NCBI RefSeq assembly: GCF_902706295.1
Contig: NZ_CACSJJ010000014.1
Location: 62,001 to 126,000, forward strand
Origin: Arthrobacter sp. 18067
GTDB lineage: Bacteria; Actinomycetota; Actinomycetes; Actinomycetales; Micrococcaceae
Direction: 5' to 3'
Length of the DNA: 64,000 bases
A model generated the notes under the pieces. It worked only from the letters and a program-made list of their open reading frames with translations, was not told where the DNA came from and searched no databases. Every line of letters begins with the position of its first letter. Position 1 is the stretch's first letter. This document shows positions 24,320 through 32,773 of the stretch, piece by piece. A program made the translations under genes and the position numbers.

Positions 24320-25150
24320 ATGACTACCTGGCTCATCACAGGCTGCTCCACCGGACTTGGCCGCGCACTGGCGCAGGCTGTCCTCGCTCGCGGCGACAAC
24401 GCCGTCATCACTGCCCGCGACACCTCGACGCTGCAAGACCTCGCATCGCAATTCCCCACGACGGCACTCGCTGTGGCGCTCGACGTCACCCAGCAGTCGC
24501 AGGTTGATTCCGCCATACAGCAGGGCGTGGAACGCTTCGGAGCGGTCGACGTCCTGGTCAACAACGCCGGCTATGGGTACCGCGCGGCTGTCGAAGAGGG
24601 CGACGACGGTGACGTCCGCAGCCTGTTCGACACCAACGTCTTCGGTCCCGTCGCCATGATCAAGGCTGTCCTTCCGGGGATGCGTTCCCGGCGATCCGGC
24701 GCAATCGTGAACATCTCCTCGATTGGTGCCCGCATTTCTCCTCCCGGCTCCGGCTATTACTCGGCTTCCAAGGCCGCCCTTGAGGGCCTGTCCGGCTCCC
24801 TGCAGAAGGAATTGAAGCCGCTTGGCATCTCCGTCACCGTGGTGGAACCGGGTGGCTTCAGGACCGACTTCGCGGGGCGGTCCCTCACGCAGTCAGCCGA
24901 GGCAATCGCCGACTACGCCGACACTGCAGGCAAGCGCCGCAAGGAACACGACACCGTCCACGGCACGCAGCAAGGCGACCCGGACAAGGCTGCGGCTGCG
25001 ATCATTACCGCCGTCGAAGCCGACGAAACGCCCGCGTTCCTGCTCCTGGGGGAAGACGCCGCGAAGGCCTTCGATGCAGTTGAGGAAGCCCAGCGGGCCG
25101 AGGTAGACCATTGGCGGGAGCTCAGTGTCAGTACGGGTTACACAGAGTAA
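24320..25150 (+). CDS. Short-chain dehydrogenase/reductase (classical SDR)
   Basis: This 276-aa NAD(P)-dependent oxidoreductase has the Rossmann motif TGCSTGLG at residues 7-14, NNAG at 81-84, catalytic Ser in NISS and the YSASK pair Y147/K151. AAAGGAA precedes ATG 24320. Divergent from the XRE/MmyB-like regulator, which probably represses it. The family is broad, with substrates usually carbonyl compounds; none can be assigned. Confidence 0.88.
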   Translation: MTTWLITGCSTGLGRALAQAVLARGDNAVITARDTSTLQDLASQFPTTALAVALDVTQQSQVDSAIQQGVERFGAVDVLVNNAGYGYRAAVEEGDDGDVRSLFDTNVFGPVAMIKAVLPGMRSRRSGAIVNISSIGARISPPGSGYYSASKAALEGLSGSLQKELKPLGISVTVVEPGGFRTDFAGRSLTQSAEAIADYADTAGKRRKEHDTVHGTQQGDPDKAAAAIITAVEADETPAFLLLGEDAAKAFDAVEEAQRAEVDHWRELSVSTGYTE

Positions 25151-25331
25151 CCAGCAACGTGTAATCGGTCACACTTGGCCGGATTCGCTTGTCAACCGTG
25201 GTGGGCACCATGAACCATGAATGAGGGAATTCGTTTCCCATACAAGCTGAATCAGCAATCCTCACCGACGAGGATGCGGCCCCGGGCGAAGAGGCTTGGG
25301 GCTGTTAACGGCCTGAGTGAAAGTACTGACA

Positions 25332-25502
25332 ATGACGACACATACTGACTCCATTACGCTGAAAATCTGGGACAAGTCGGCCATCGACCACACCATCGAT
25401 GCCGCCATCCAGTCCCTCTCACACCGGGCAGCTGCAGAAAACTGCGGAATCGCAGTCACCCTCAGCGGTCCCAAAACCTTCACCGTGAGCCTGAGCCGCT
25501 AA
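25332..25502 (+). CDS. Small hypothetical protein (56 aa)
   Basis: Encodes about 56 residues with the pattern SITLKIWDKSAIDHTIDAAI and NCGIAVTLSGPKTFTVSLS, an alpha/beta-looking small globular protein. No known domain. An in-frame GTG at 25317 would add five residues. It is followed closely by a perfect terminator hairpin, which supports it being a real expressed gene. Confidence 0.6.
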   Translation: MTTHTDSITLKIWDKSAIDHTIDAAIQSLSHRAAAENCGIAVTLSGPKTFTVSLSR

Positions 25503-25519
25503 GCAGTTCACCGCAAACA

Positions 25520-25559
25520 CAAGAGGACGACGCCGGTACTTACCGGCGTCGTCCTCTTG
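25520..25559 (+). terminator. Terminator hairpin
   Basis: Perfect 19-bp arms (25520-25538 and 25541-25559) around a 2-base centre, 17 bp after the small protein stop, followed by CGTTTAAGG. Confidence 0.75.
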
Positions 25560-25745
25560 CGTTTAAGGCGCGTCCCCCGGAGGCGCTCAAACCGCTCAAG
25601 TGGTCCTAAACCCCCGTTCGTGACGCCATCAAGGAAGTCCTGAGCAAACCTTGAGACTTCCTTGACGGTTTCCCTCCCCAGATCTTGCGTTCGCATTGGA
25701 ACTCTAAGTGAGTCAACACTTCAACGCACGAACGGAGGGATCACA

Positions 25746-26879
25746 ATGCTCACGGAAATCACGGCCGCCGACACAGCTGCTCCGGACACCGCTGCTGCGC
25801 CGCGCGGATCCCACCGTGCAGCCGGCGGAGTGGTCACCGTCCTGGTTCCGGCCCACAATGAATCGGCCGGCATCACGGAAACCCTTACCTCGTTGAACAA
25901 CCAGACCCGCCGTCCGGACCGCATCATCGTCGTGGCGGATAACTGCACCGACGACACCGAAACTCTGGCACTGGCCCAAGGCGCTGAAGTCATCCGCACC
26001 GTGGGGAACAAGGATAAGAAGGCCGGTGCCCTGAACTTCGCGCTCAGCGAGCTTCTTCCCGACGCTGACCCCGAGGACCTGGTCCTGGTTCAGGATGCCG
26101 ACTCGCAGCTCGCCCTGGACTTCATCGAGAATGCAACGACGAACCTTCTGACCGACGAACTGCTCGGCGCCGTGGGCGGAGTGTTCAGCGGTGGACCTGG
26201 CGGAGGTTTCGTCGGGCACCTGCAGCGCAACGAATACGCCCGCTATGCCAGGGACGTCAAGCGACTCCACGGCAAGTGCCTGGTGGTAACCGGAACAGCA
26301 GCCCTGTTCCGCGTCAAGACACTCCGCGACGTGGTCGCAGCCCGGCTGGAGGGCACACTTCCTGCCGGCAACGGCAAAGGCGGCGTCTACGACACTTCAG
26401 TCCTGACCGAAGACAACGAGCTCTCCTTCGCCCTCTTGACCCTCGGATACCGCATTGCCTCCCCGTCCAACTGCACCCTGGTCACCGAGGTCATGCCCAC
26501 CTGGCGCGAACTGTGGGCCCAACGGCTCCGGTGGAAGCGCGGCGCCGTGGAGAACTGCGTGCAGTACGGGTGGACCAAGATCACCAGGCCGTATTGGGGC
26601 CGCCAGTTCCTGTCCATGATCGGCGTCATTGTGACCCTGGCCTACTTCGGCTCCATCATCTTCGCCCTGACCACCGGAATGGGCCTGAACCTTCACCCGT
26701 TCTGGATCGCTGTCACCGGCATCTTCGTCCTGGAACGAGTGGTCACCGTGCGTTTCCGCGGCTGGAGGCACATGCTGCTGGCCGCAACCATGTACGAAAC
26801 CGTCATCGATATCTTCCTCCAGGCTGTCCACGCCAAGGCCTACCTGGATGCAGCACTCAACCGCAAGAAAGTTTGGTAG
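25746..26879 (+). CDS. Processive family 2 glycosyltransferase
   Basis: This 377-aa membrane-associated GT2 has VTVLVPAHNES at the start of the catalytic domain, D117-x-D119 in VQDADS for the nucleotide sugar and metal, TED at 221-223 as catalytic base region and QRLRW at 259-263 (the QxxRW motif of processive synthases). Two to three TM segments follow. Start ATG 25746 has ACGGAGGG upstream. It is followed after 5 bp by a 58-aa LAATG peptide gene, and the next gene is a secreted GH16 glucanase, suggesting a cell-envelope or exopolysaccharide role. The product is not determined. Confidence 0.85.
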   Translation: MLTEITAADTAAPDTAAAPRGSHRAAGGVVTVLVPAHNESAGITETLTSLNNQTRRPDRIIVVADNCTDDTETLALAQGAEVIRTVGNKDKKAGALNFALSELLPDADPEDLVLVQDADSQLALDFIENATTNLLTDELLGAVGGVFSGGPGGGFVGHLQRNEYARYARDVKRLHGKCLVVTGTAALFRVKTLRDVVAARLEGTLPAGNGKGGVYDTSVLTEDNELSFALLTLGYRIASPSNCTLVTEVMPTWRELWAQRLRWKRGAVENCVQYGWTKITRPYWGRQFLSMIGVIVTLAYFGSIIFALTTGMGLNLHPFWIAVTGIFVLERVVTVRFRGWRHMLLAATMYETVIDIFLQAVHAKAYLDAALNRKKVW

Positions 26880-26884
26880 CAGTC

Positions 26885-27061
26885 ATGTACAACAACCCAG
26901 TAGCTCCCCTCACCGGTGTCACCGCGGCCGGAATGGGCTCAGGAACACTCGCAGCGACCGGAGCCGGAGACCTCTTCTGGTTCGCACTGGCGGCCTTCGC
27001 CATGCTGGCCCTGGGACTCGCCATCAAGAGGATTGTGCCGGTCCGGGCACAGAAGAACTAA
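26885..27061 (+). CDS. 58-aa peptide with LAATG sorting-like motif and TM tail
   Basis: A short protein with an N-terminal Gly/Thr/Ala-rich segment, then LAATG at about residues 22-26, a hydrophobic segment (DLFWFALAAFAMLALGLAI) and a positively charged end (KRIVPVRAQKN). This is the layout of an LPxTG/LAxTG cell-wall sorting signal, but there is no N-terminal signal peptide. It starts 5 bp after the glycosyltransferase stop, so the two are probably co-translated. It could be a small membrane partner of the glycosyltransferase rather than a true sortase substrate. Confidence 0.7.
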   Translation: MYNNPVAPLTGVTAAGMGSGTLAATGAGDLFWFALAAFAMLALGLAIKRIVPVRAQKN

Positions 27062-27074
27062 CAAGCCCAACATG

Positions 27075-27119
27075 CCCGCAGTTGTGTCGCTTTTCCCCCC
27101 AGCGCGACACAACTGCGGG
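27075..27119 (+). terminator. Terminator hairpin between convergent genes
   Basis: 16-bp perfect arms (27075-27090 and 27104-27119), 13-base loop, followed by TTTGTTG. Located between the LAATG peptide and GH16 genes. Confidence 0.8.
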
Positions 27120-27135
27120 TTTGTTGTATCCGCGT

Positions 27136-28506
27136 CTATGTCACTGGTGCGGTGCTTGCGGAGGTCTTGGCCACTGTGGTGTAGCCCGCCTTAGTGCCTG
27201 TGACCCGAACGCTCATGGTGTCCGCCTGATCAGCGCTCACCAGCACGTAGGTTTTAGCCGTCGCCCCGGAGATGGCCACACCGGACCTGTACCACTGGTA
27301 GGCCAAGGTGGTTCCGGAGGTCCAGGTGCCAGGGTTGGCGGTCAGCGTGGAGCCAACTGTCAACGTTCCGGTGATGGTCGGTACGGGTGCCACCAGGGTG
27401 CCCGCTACCACTGTGGCCGTTTGGGCCGATTCCTTAGTGGTTGTTGCGTAGCCGGACTTGGTACCTGTGACCCGCACTGTCAGTTTGGTGCCTTGGTCGG
27501 CAGCCGCCAGAACGCGGGTGGAGCCGGTAGCTCCGGAGATCGCCGCCCCGTTCCTGTACCACTGGTAGTTCAAGGCAGTTCCTGTTGTCCAGGTTCCCGG
27601 GGCTGCCGTCAGCGTTGAGCCTACGGCGGTTGTACCGGACACCGTAGGAGTCGGAGCTGTCAGCGGAATGCCCGGAACAAAGGAGAAATCGCGAATAGTG
27701 ACGGTCTCAGAGGCAACGTGTGCCGCATCCCCACCACCGCCGCCAGTTACCCAAAGGTTGAAGTGGATCTGTTCGTTGGCGGGAAGCGGAACCGTGGATC
27801 CCGTCAGGACGGTCCTCTTCAGAAGGGTCCCACTGTAGCCCTCGCCGGCGAACGTCTCGAAGGTCAGCTTGCCCGGCTCCCAGACCATCCTGTGGGTGAG
27901 AATCGGGGCGTTCGTGACATCAAACGTGACGGTGTTGTTGCCCTGGCCCGGAGGTTTTGTGGCATCGAACCAGTACCCGTGACCCTGGGTTACCGGCCAG
28001 TCTTCACCGTAGGCGGCCCCTCCACCCCAAGCTGATGCTTCACAAAGGTCGATCTCCGTGTACCCCGGCTCCGCCGCAGGGTCGTAGGTGAACAAGCAAC
28101 CCCACACAACTTCTTTTTGGAGCGCACTGACATCCTTCTCCACCGTGGTGCTGTACGTGCCGTAGCCGAACCCTTCACGGGTCGACTGGAACTCTGCGCC
28201 CTTCGGAGCGGATCCGGTGGGGTTGGTGATGGAGAGTTTGACGTAGCCGTTGGCGTCCGGATTGCTCACGTTGTTGGCATCCCAACTCGCGTTGTACATG
28301 GGCGCCCCACCCCAAAATCGCTTCTGCCAATTGAACCCTTTCCAAGCAAAGCTGCCCACAGGCCCGGGATCTTCGGCCATGGGAGTGGTATCCGCGGCTT
28401 GCGCGGAACCAATCCCCGTGAACATCGATAAACCTACCGCCATAACGACGGCCAAACCCATTACTTTTCTTCCCCCATGTGGAAGGAGCCTCACTGACAA
28501 TGCCAT
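27136..28506 (-). CDS. Secreted GH16 glycoside hydrolase with two Ig-like repeats
   Basis: This 456-aa protein has a signal peptide ending near SAQAA. The GH16 laminarinase-like domain has catalytic motif EIDLCE (E151 nucleophile, D153, E156 acid/base). The C-terminal half holds two repeats of about 83 residues, each with VGSTLTA.PGTW, YQWYR.G.AISGAT and VRVTGTK.GY, the Ig-like modules common in actinobacterial wall and extracellular proteins. Start ATG 28506 follows AGGAGG. It likely hydrolyses a beta-glucan outside the cell. Convergent with the GT2 operon. Confidence 0.85.
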   Translation of the reverse strand: MALSVRLLPHGGRKVMGLAVVMAVGLSMFTGIGSAQAADTTPMAEDPGPVGSFAWKGFNWQKRFWGGAPMYNASWDANNVSNPDANGYVKLSITNPTGSAPKGAEFQSTREGFGYGTYSTTVEKDVSALQKEVVWGCLFTYDPAAEPGYTEIDLCEASAWGGGAAYGEDWPVTQGHGYWFDATKPPGQGNNTVTFDVTNAPILTHRMVWEPGKLTFETFAGEGYSGTLLKRTVLTGSTVPLPANEQIHFNLWVTGGGGGDAAHVASETVTIRDFSFVPGIPLTAPTPTVSGTTAVGSTLTAAPGTWTTGTALNYQWYRNGAAISGATGSTRVLAAADQGTKLTVRVTGTKSGYATTTKESAQTATVVAGTLVAPVPTITGTLTVGSTLTANPGTWTSGTTLAYQWYRSGVAISGATAKTYVLVSADQADTMSVRVTGTKAGYTTVAKTSASTAPVT

Positions 28507-28746
28507 AGCTGTGTCCTCCTGCTGATGCGCCCAGAACGCCTCCGGCAAATTGCCGAAGACCGCAGTCACGTTCCACCCCCGAGGAACGTGCAACTCCTCG
28601 ATTATCAATTAGGCAGGACGCTGCAGGAAGCGAAATAGGCATGCAAGATGAGTGTTTCAACACCAATTGGATAACGGTGGCGTATCCCCGCAGTACTCTT
28701 GACAGATCCGTCCTTATCGCAGGCAGCACGTCGTTCAGGAAGACAT

Positions 28747-29226
28747 ATGGCCATCCGCAGCGCAGGTATCCTCCTCCACAGGACCGGGGGCCACGGTGAA
28801 TTGCAGCTATGGATCGCCCACATGGGTGGCCCCTTCTGGGCGAGGAAAGACCAGCATGCATGGTCCATTCCAAAGGGTGAGTTTCCTGAGGATGAGGAGC
28901 CTTTGGTTGCCGCGAAACGCGAATTCACAGAGGAAATAGGGTCCCCACCACCGGCTGCCAACTACGAATTATTAGGGGTTTTCCGGCAGCCTTCCGGAAA
29001 GCTGATCACTGCATTCACCGCCGAAGCCCAGGACTTTCAGCCAGAGCAGATCCTCAGTAACACCTTCCCCATGGAATGGCCCAAAGGGTCAGGTGTCATC
29101 CAGGATTTCCCGGAGATCGACGACGCCCGCTGGTTTGAAGAGACCGAGGCCCGGACCAAACTCGTCAAAGGACAACTGCCCATAGTGGACGCGCTGGTCC
29201 GGCACCTTGGCGGGCAATCCCTATAG
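28747..29226 (+). CDS. Nudix hydrolase
   Basis: This 159-aa protein has a complete Nudix box, GEFPEDEEPLVAAKREFTEEIG from residue 44 (written here as G-x5-E-x7-REFTEEIG). The surrounding sequence (SAGILLHRTGGHGELQLWIAHMGGPFW, AWSIPKGE) resembles small actinobacterial Nudix proteins such as MutT-like or Ap4A-type hydrolases. AGGAAG precedes ATG 28747. The 3' end overlaps the convergent SDR by 6 bp. Confidence 0.87.
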   Translation: MAIRSAGILLHRTGGHGELQLWIAHMGGPFWARKDQHAWSIPKGEFPEDEEPLVAAKREFTEEIGSPPPAANYELLGVFRQPSGKLITAFTAEAQDFQPEQILSNTFPMEWPKGSGVIQDFPEIDDARWFEETEARTKLVKGQLPIVDALVRHLGGQSL

Positions 29227-30000
29227 AGCCGACCAGCCGCCGTCGGACGCCAGAATGGCGCCGTTGACATTTGTGCCGTCCTCACTGAGCAAGAACGTGA
29301 TGGACGCGGCCAGCTGTGCTGCGGTGGCAGGAGTCGGAACAGTCGCCTGCATCAAGGGGCCAAGCCGTTCGGCAGCGAGCTGCGATCCCCAATTGGCCAC
29401 AATGTTGGTGATGGTGGGGCCGGGGGCCACTGCGTTGAAGCGCAGTCCCTTGGGTCCATACATCACTGCCGAGTTCTTGGTGAGGCCAACCACGGCGTGC
29501 TTGGACGCTGTATAGGCGGCACCGGCAGCAGAACCACGCAGGCCTGCCTCGGATGCAACGTTGACAACAGAACCGGTTCCGGCTTCCAGCATGAGCGGCA
29601 CCACCGCGCGGGTCAGGCGCATGAGGGAGGTGACATTGATGCGGAACACACGTTCCCAGAGCTCGTCATCCACCTCATGGATGGGGGCGAAGTTGTCCAT
29701 GATGCCGGCAACGTTGGCCAGGGCGTCCACGCGTCCGGCTGCGGCAGCCAGGACAGCGGCTACGGTTTCCTCAGTGGAGATATCACCCGCCACGGGAACC
29801 AGGTCGAGGCCGCTGTTCTCCTCCACCAGGGCGTCCAGACGTTCCTTGCTGATATCGGCCGCGATGACCTTGCCACCTTCCTTGGCGATGCGCAGGGCAG
29901 TGGCTTGGCCGATGCCCGAAGCCGCGCCCGTGACGATGATGGTCTTGCCGGCAAAGCGGCCCGAGGTGGTGGCCTCCTGCCATGAAGCGTCGTTGCCCAT
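29221..30000 (-). CDS. SDR-family oxidoreductase
   Basis: This 259-aa protein has TGAASGIG at residues 24-31, catalytic S150, Y163 and K167 (YTASK) and a C-terminal NGAILASDGGW typical of classical SDRs with coenzyme NAD(H). It is divergent from a TetR regulator whose palindromic operator lies in the 80-bp intergenic gap, so it is probably derepressed by the substrate or a related acyl compound. GGAAGGA precedes the ATG. Confidence 0.88.
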   Translation of the reverse strand: MGNDASWQEATTSGRFAGKTIIVTGAASGIGQATALRIAKEGGKVIAADISKERLDALVEENSGLDLVPVAGDISTEETVAAVLAAAAGRVDALANVAGIMDNFAPIHEVDDELWERVFRINVTSLMRLTRAVVPLMLEAGTGSVVNVASEAGLRGSAAGAAYTASKHAVVGLTKNSAVMYGPKGLRFNAVAPGPTITNIVANWGSQLAAERLGPLMQATVPTPATAAQLAASITFLLSEDGTNVNGAILASDGGWSAL

Positions 30001-30039
30001 GATGTCCTTCCGATGATTGCTGGGTGGTTCAACCATCTT

Positions 30040-30056
30040 ATGACACTCTGTGTCAT
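30040..30056. promoter_or_regulatory. Palindromic operator ATGACAC-TCT-GTGTCAT
   Basis: Perfect 7-3-7 inverted repeat in the short divergent region between the SDR and TetR genes, 25 bp from the TetR ATG. Likely the TetR binding site controlling both genes. Confidence 0.7.
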
Positions 30057-30080
30057 TATGTAAGAGTGAATACTGGAGGG

Positions 30081-30680
30081 ATGACTTCGGAAGATGCCAA
30101 GCCCCCGCGCGCCAGCGGTCGTCCAGCCACCATCGACCCCGATGCTGTGGCCGGACTCGCCTTGGACTTGTTCGCCGAGCACGGGTATGAGAACACCTCC
30201 ATGGAAGACATCGCCCGTGCTGCCGGCATCGGCCGCAAGAGCCTCTACCGCTATTTCGCCAGCAAGGCGGATCTCGTCTGGGGCGGCACCGAACCTGTGA
30301 TCGAGGCGTCGACGCTCGCCTTCGGCTCGTTCCACAGGCAGGGAAAGTCCGACGGCGACGTGCTGGCTGGGTTGCGTGAAGCAGCGATCGCCGGAGTCGC
30401 CGTGATTCCGGACCTGTCGGTAACCCGCGGGCGCCTCCGCTTGATCGCCGAGCACCCGGAACTAACCAGCCGTAGTTACGAATCTTTGGCGCCACGGCGC
30501 GAAAGGGCCTTGGGCTTCCTCATCGAGAACGGCCTTTCCGATTCGGCGGCACGCTACTTGAGTGCCGCATACCTTGCCGCGACCTTCGAGGCGTGGATGC
30601 AATGGGCCGCCGGTTCAGATCCGGATCCAGTGCCCTATTTGATGGCTGCGCTCGAGGTGTTGAGGGTTCCAGGCCTTTAG
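30081..30680 (+). CDS. TetR-family regulator (MftR-like)
   Basis: This protein of about 199 aa has a TetR HTH: LALDLFAEHGYENTSMEDIARAAGIGRKSLYRYFASKADLVWG (in parts), which resembles regulators of the MftR group near mycofactocin-type or acyl-CoA-related genes. ATG 30081 sits directly behind GGAGGG, which is unusually close; a GTG at 30066, 10 bp downstream of the operator, is an alternative start and would imply a nearly leaderless mRNA. It probably controls itself and the divergent SDR. Confidence 0.87.
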   Translation: MTSEDAKPPRASGRPATIDPDAVAGLALDLFAEHGYENTSMEDIARAAGIGRKSLYRYFASKADLVWGGTEPVIEASTLAFGSFHRQGKSDGDVLAGLREAAIAGVAVIPDLSVTRGRLRLIAEHPELTSRSYESLAPRRERALGFLIENGLSDSAARYLSAAYLAATFEAWMQWAAGSDPDPVPYLMAALEVLRVPGL

Positions 30681-31456
30681 CGGGCCTTCCTGGCGATGAA
30701 CTGCCGGATCCACTCGACGGTCTCGGGGTGGTCCAAGTGCAAGCCGTGACTCGCTCCGGGCACGCGCACGAGTACCGAACCGCGAATGTGCTCGCGGAGC
30801 AGGAGCCCGTTGGACAAGGGGGTCAGCGCGTCCTCGGCGCCGTGGAGGATCAGCGTGGGGGCCTTAATGGAGCCGAGATCACTCCACGCATCGTGCTCGC
30901 GACTGGCCTTGAAGTGCCGGGCTTTGGCCCACGCCGACGCACTGGAGTTGAAGAAAGTGTGTGCGGACTCCGGATTGGCGCGGACCCAATCGACGTCAAA
31001 GAAGAGGGGCTCCAGCCGGGACATATCCCCGCTGACCAAAGCCTCCATGGCTGCTTCGTTCGGCCGGGTTGCAGCGTCAGGCCACTTCCCTCCGCTCGTG
31101 GCCGCGAGGATCAGGGTGTTGACTCTCTGTGGATGGTCGATGGCCAACCACTGGCCGATGCGCCCGCCCATCGAGTGGCCGTACACGTGTGCTAAATCCA
31201 CATCTGCCGCCTTCAGCACGGATGCAGCATCTTCGGCAAGCAGTCTGGTGGTGTAGCGCTCGGCGTCGCCCTTCCCACTGAGCCCTATCCCCCGGTGATC
31301 GAACCGGATGACGCGGTAATAGCGGGACAGCAGTTCCGCCGTCGGGCCCCAACCATCCATGGATGTCGCCTGCCCGGCGATCAACAACAGTGGTTCGCCC
31401 TCGCCAGCCTCGGTCCAGACGAGTTCGGCGCCGTCCGGGGCTTCCGCAAAGTTCAC
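30677..31456 (-). CDS. Alpha/beta hydrolase
   Basis: This protein of about 259 aa has the nucleophile elbow GHSMGG with Ser95, acid Asp in GAEDALTP and His in GASHGLHLDHP. The oxyanion strand is LLLIAGQAT. GTG 31456 is chosen because related proteins begin with xNFAExxDGAELVW; a GTG at 31504 would extend it by 16 residues. No good ribosome site is visible for either. It overlaps the TetR stop by 4 bp at its 3' end. Substrate unknown. Confidence 0.82.
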   Translation of the reverse strand: MNFAEAPDGAELVWTEAGEGEPLLLIAGQATSMDGWGPTAELLSRYYRVIRFDHRGIGLSGKGDAERYTTRLLAEDAASVLKAADVDLAHVYGHSMGGRIGQWLAIDHPQRVNTLILAATSGGKWPDAATRPNEAAMEALVSGDMSRLEPLFFDVDWVRANPESAHTFFNSSASAWAKARHFKASREHDAWSDLGSIKAPTLILHGAEDALTPLSNGLLLREHIRGSVLVRVPGASHGLHLDHPETVEWIRQFIARKAR

Positions 31457-31510
31457 GGTGCCACAGTATCGGGGCGGCGGCCAAAGCGCTGCGGTGTGGG
31501 CCACAGTGCA

Positions 31511-31702
31511 TCAATCAGCAGTGAAGATCTCCTCAATGGCGCAGTCGAAGGTCCTTGCGATCAGGAAGGCCAAGGGCAGCGAAGGGTCAAACTTCTCCCG
31601 CTCTATGGAGATCACCGTCTGCCGGGAAACACCGAGCGCAGCCGCCAGGTCAGCCTGGGTCCAGTTGCGTCCGGTCCGGCGCTCGGCGAGGTTGTTCTTC
31701 AC
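31511..31702 (-). CDS. Small XRE-family HTH regulator
   Basis: This 63-aa stand-alone helix-turn-helix protein (NWTQADLAAALGVSRQTVISIEREKFDPSLPLAF, in parts) is of the YgzD/SdpR-partner type that is often paired with a small membrane protein. It overlaps the upstream membrane protein gene by 4 bp (ATGA) and probably binds the two TAAAG-N4-CTTTA sites at 32118-32158. Confidence 0.88.
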   Translation of the reverse strand: MKNNLAERRTGRNWTQADLAAALGVSRQTVISIEREKFDPSLPLAFLIARTFDCAIEEIFTAD

Positions 31703-32136
31703 TTCAACGCCCGGTAGCGAATTACCAAGTAACGAACTCCCGCATCCAAGGCACTCAACACAACGAGGCCGAGAAGGACCGGAAGCGCATCAACCGTGAA
31801 CCGCCCGATGACCAGCACCAGGACAGCAACGATCGTGGCCACCAACACGTCCAGGAAGGCTCCGGCCCCGGCTTGGCGCATCCACTGCAACTCGACACTC
31901 TGCTCTCCGCGGGCGTCGCGGGTGACGGTGTTGTTCGATACGAAGACCCGGGCGCCGAGCGACATTGCAGGGTAGGCGGAGCAGAGGGCTCCGATCCCAG
32001 CCGCGAGCCAGAAATCGCCCGGGTTTGATACTCCCACCAGGACGGAAACGGCGATGGTGAGTATGGCGCCGAGGATGACGGCCAAGACATAGTGGTGGAC
32101 CGGCGCACGTCTCGATGTAAAGGGTACTTTACTCAT
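31699..32136 (-). CDS. Four-TM membrane protein paired with XRE regulator
   Basis: This 145-aa protein has four predicted TM segments (VLAVILGAILTIAVSVLVGV, FWLAAGIGALCSAYPAM, FLDVLVATIVAVLVLVIG, ALPVLLGLVVLSAL). It resembles DUF2178-type proteins encoded beside small XRE regulators. The start codon lies between two inverted half-operators, so the regulator can block both transcription and the start region. There is no visible Shine-Dalgarno sequence. Function unknown; such pairs are often stress or signal sensors. Confidence 0.75.
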   Translation of the reverse strand: MSKVPFTSRRAPVHHYVLAVILGAILTIAVSVLVGVSNPGDFWLAAGIGALCSAYPAMSLGARVFVSNNTVTRDARGEQSVELQWMRQAGAGAFLDVLVATIVAVLVLVIGRFTVDALPVLLGLVVLSALDAGVRYLVIRYRALK

Positions 32137-32161
32137 GTCTGAAGTAAAGCACCCTTTACAT
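32115..32161. promoter_or_regulatory. Inverted pair of TAAAG-N4-CTTTA operators around a start codon
   Basis: 17-bp arms (32115-32131 and 32145-32161, one mismatch) separated by 13 bp. Each arm contains its own palindrome, TAAAGGGTACTTTA and TAAAGCACCCTTTA. The ATG of the membrane gene (32134-32136 on the minus strand) lies in the spacer. Confidence 0.7.
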
Positions 32162-32200
32162 TTCGGGGCAATGGTTGCGTCCGAGGGCTAGCGTTGGGGG

Positions 32201-32773
32201 ATGACCACCGAGTACAGGTACGACGTCGAGGTGCTGCACCTTTTGGTGTCGCCGGCCCACGCCTACTTTGGCCGCGCCCGCGAAGGAGCCGCGGATGTCC
32301 CAACCACAGACGCGGAGCAGGCGGAGCTGGTGGCTGGCAAAGGGATTGTTGGCGACAGGTTTTTTGGCAAGGCCGCCCACATGGATGCGGCTGTGACGGT
32401 TATTGCCGTGGAGGCTCTGGAATCGATCGCCGCGGAACTCGGAGCTGGGCCGTTCGATCCCTTGCTGACCCGACGGAACGTTGTGGTGCGGGGAGCCGAG
32501 CTGGCTCCACTGCTTGGCCATGAATTCGCTCTGGAGTCCGGCGGGGACGTGGTGCGATTGAAGGCAGGACGCCCTGCCCACCCCTGCGCCTGGATGGACG
32601 AAATGCTGGCGCCCGGCGCCCATAAGGCAATGCGGGGACGCGGGGGCGTGCGCTGCCAGGTGATTTCCGGAGGCCTTCTGAATCGCGGCCCGGCGGTGCT
32701 GGTCAGCCCAGTGCCGCTGGATCCAAGCAAGGCCGGTGAAGCGAACGTGCTCAGACCCTCCCGGTTGCCGTAA
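32201..32773 (+). CDS. MOSC-domain protein
   Basis: This 190-aa MOSC (molybdenum cofactor sulfurase C-terminal) protein has GIVGDRFFGK, RRNVVVRG and the conserved Cys129 in HPCAWMDE. MOSC domains bind or transfer sulfur to the molybdenum cofactor or detoxify N-hydroxylated compounds. It starts at an ATG after GGGGG. It is convergent with the CCA-adding paralogue and overlaps its 3' end by 23 bp. No molybdoenzyme is adjacent. Confidence 0.87.
   Translation: MTTEYRYDVEVLHLLVSPAHAYFGRAREGAADVPTTDAEQAELVAGKGIVGDRFFGKAAHMDAAVTVIAVEALESIAAELGAGPFDPLLTRRNVVVRGAELAPLLGHEFALESGGDVVRLKAGRPAHPCAWMDEMLAPGAHKAMRGRGGVRCQVISGGLLNRGPAVLVSPVPLDPSKAGEANVLRPSRLP

Noticed and set aside
25217..25348. Possible 43-codon leader ORF before the 56-aa protein
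   Set aside because: It overlaps the better supported gene in another frame, has no ribosome site and an unconvincing Arg-rich sequence.
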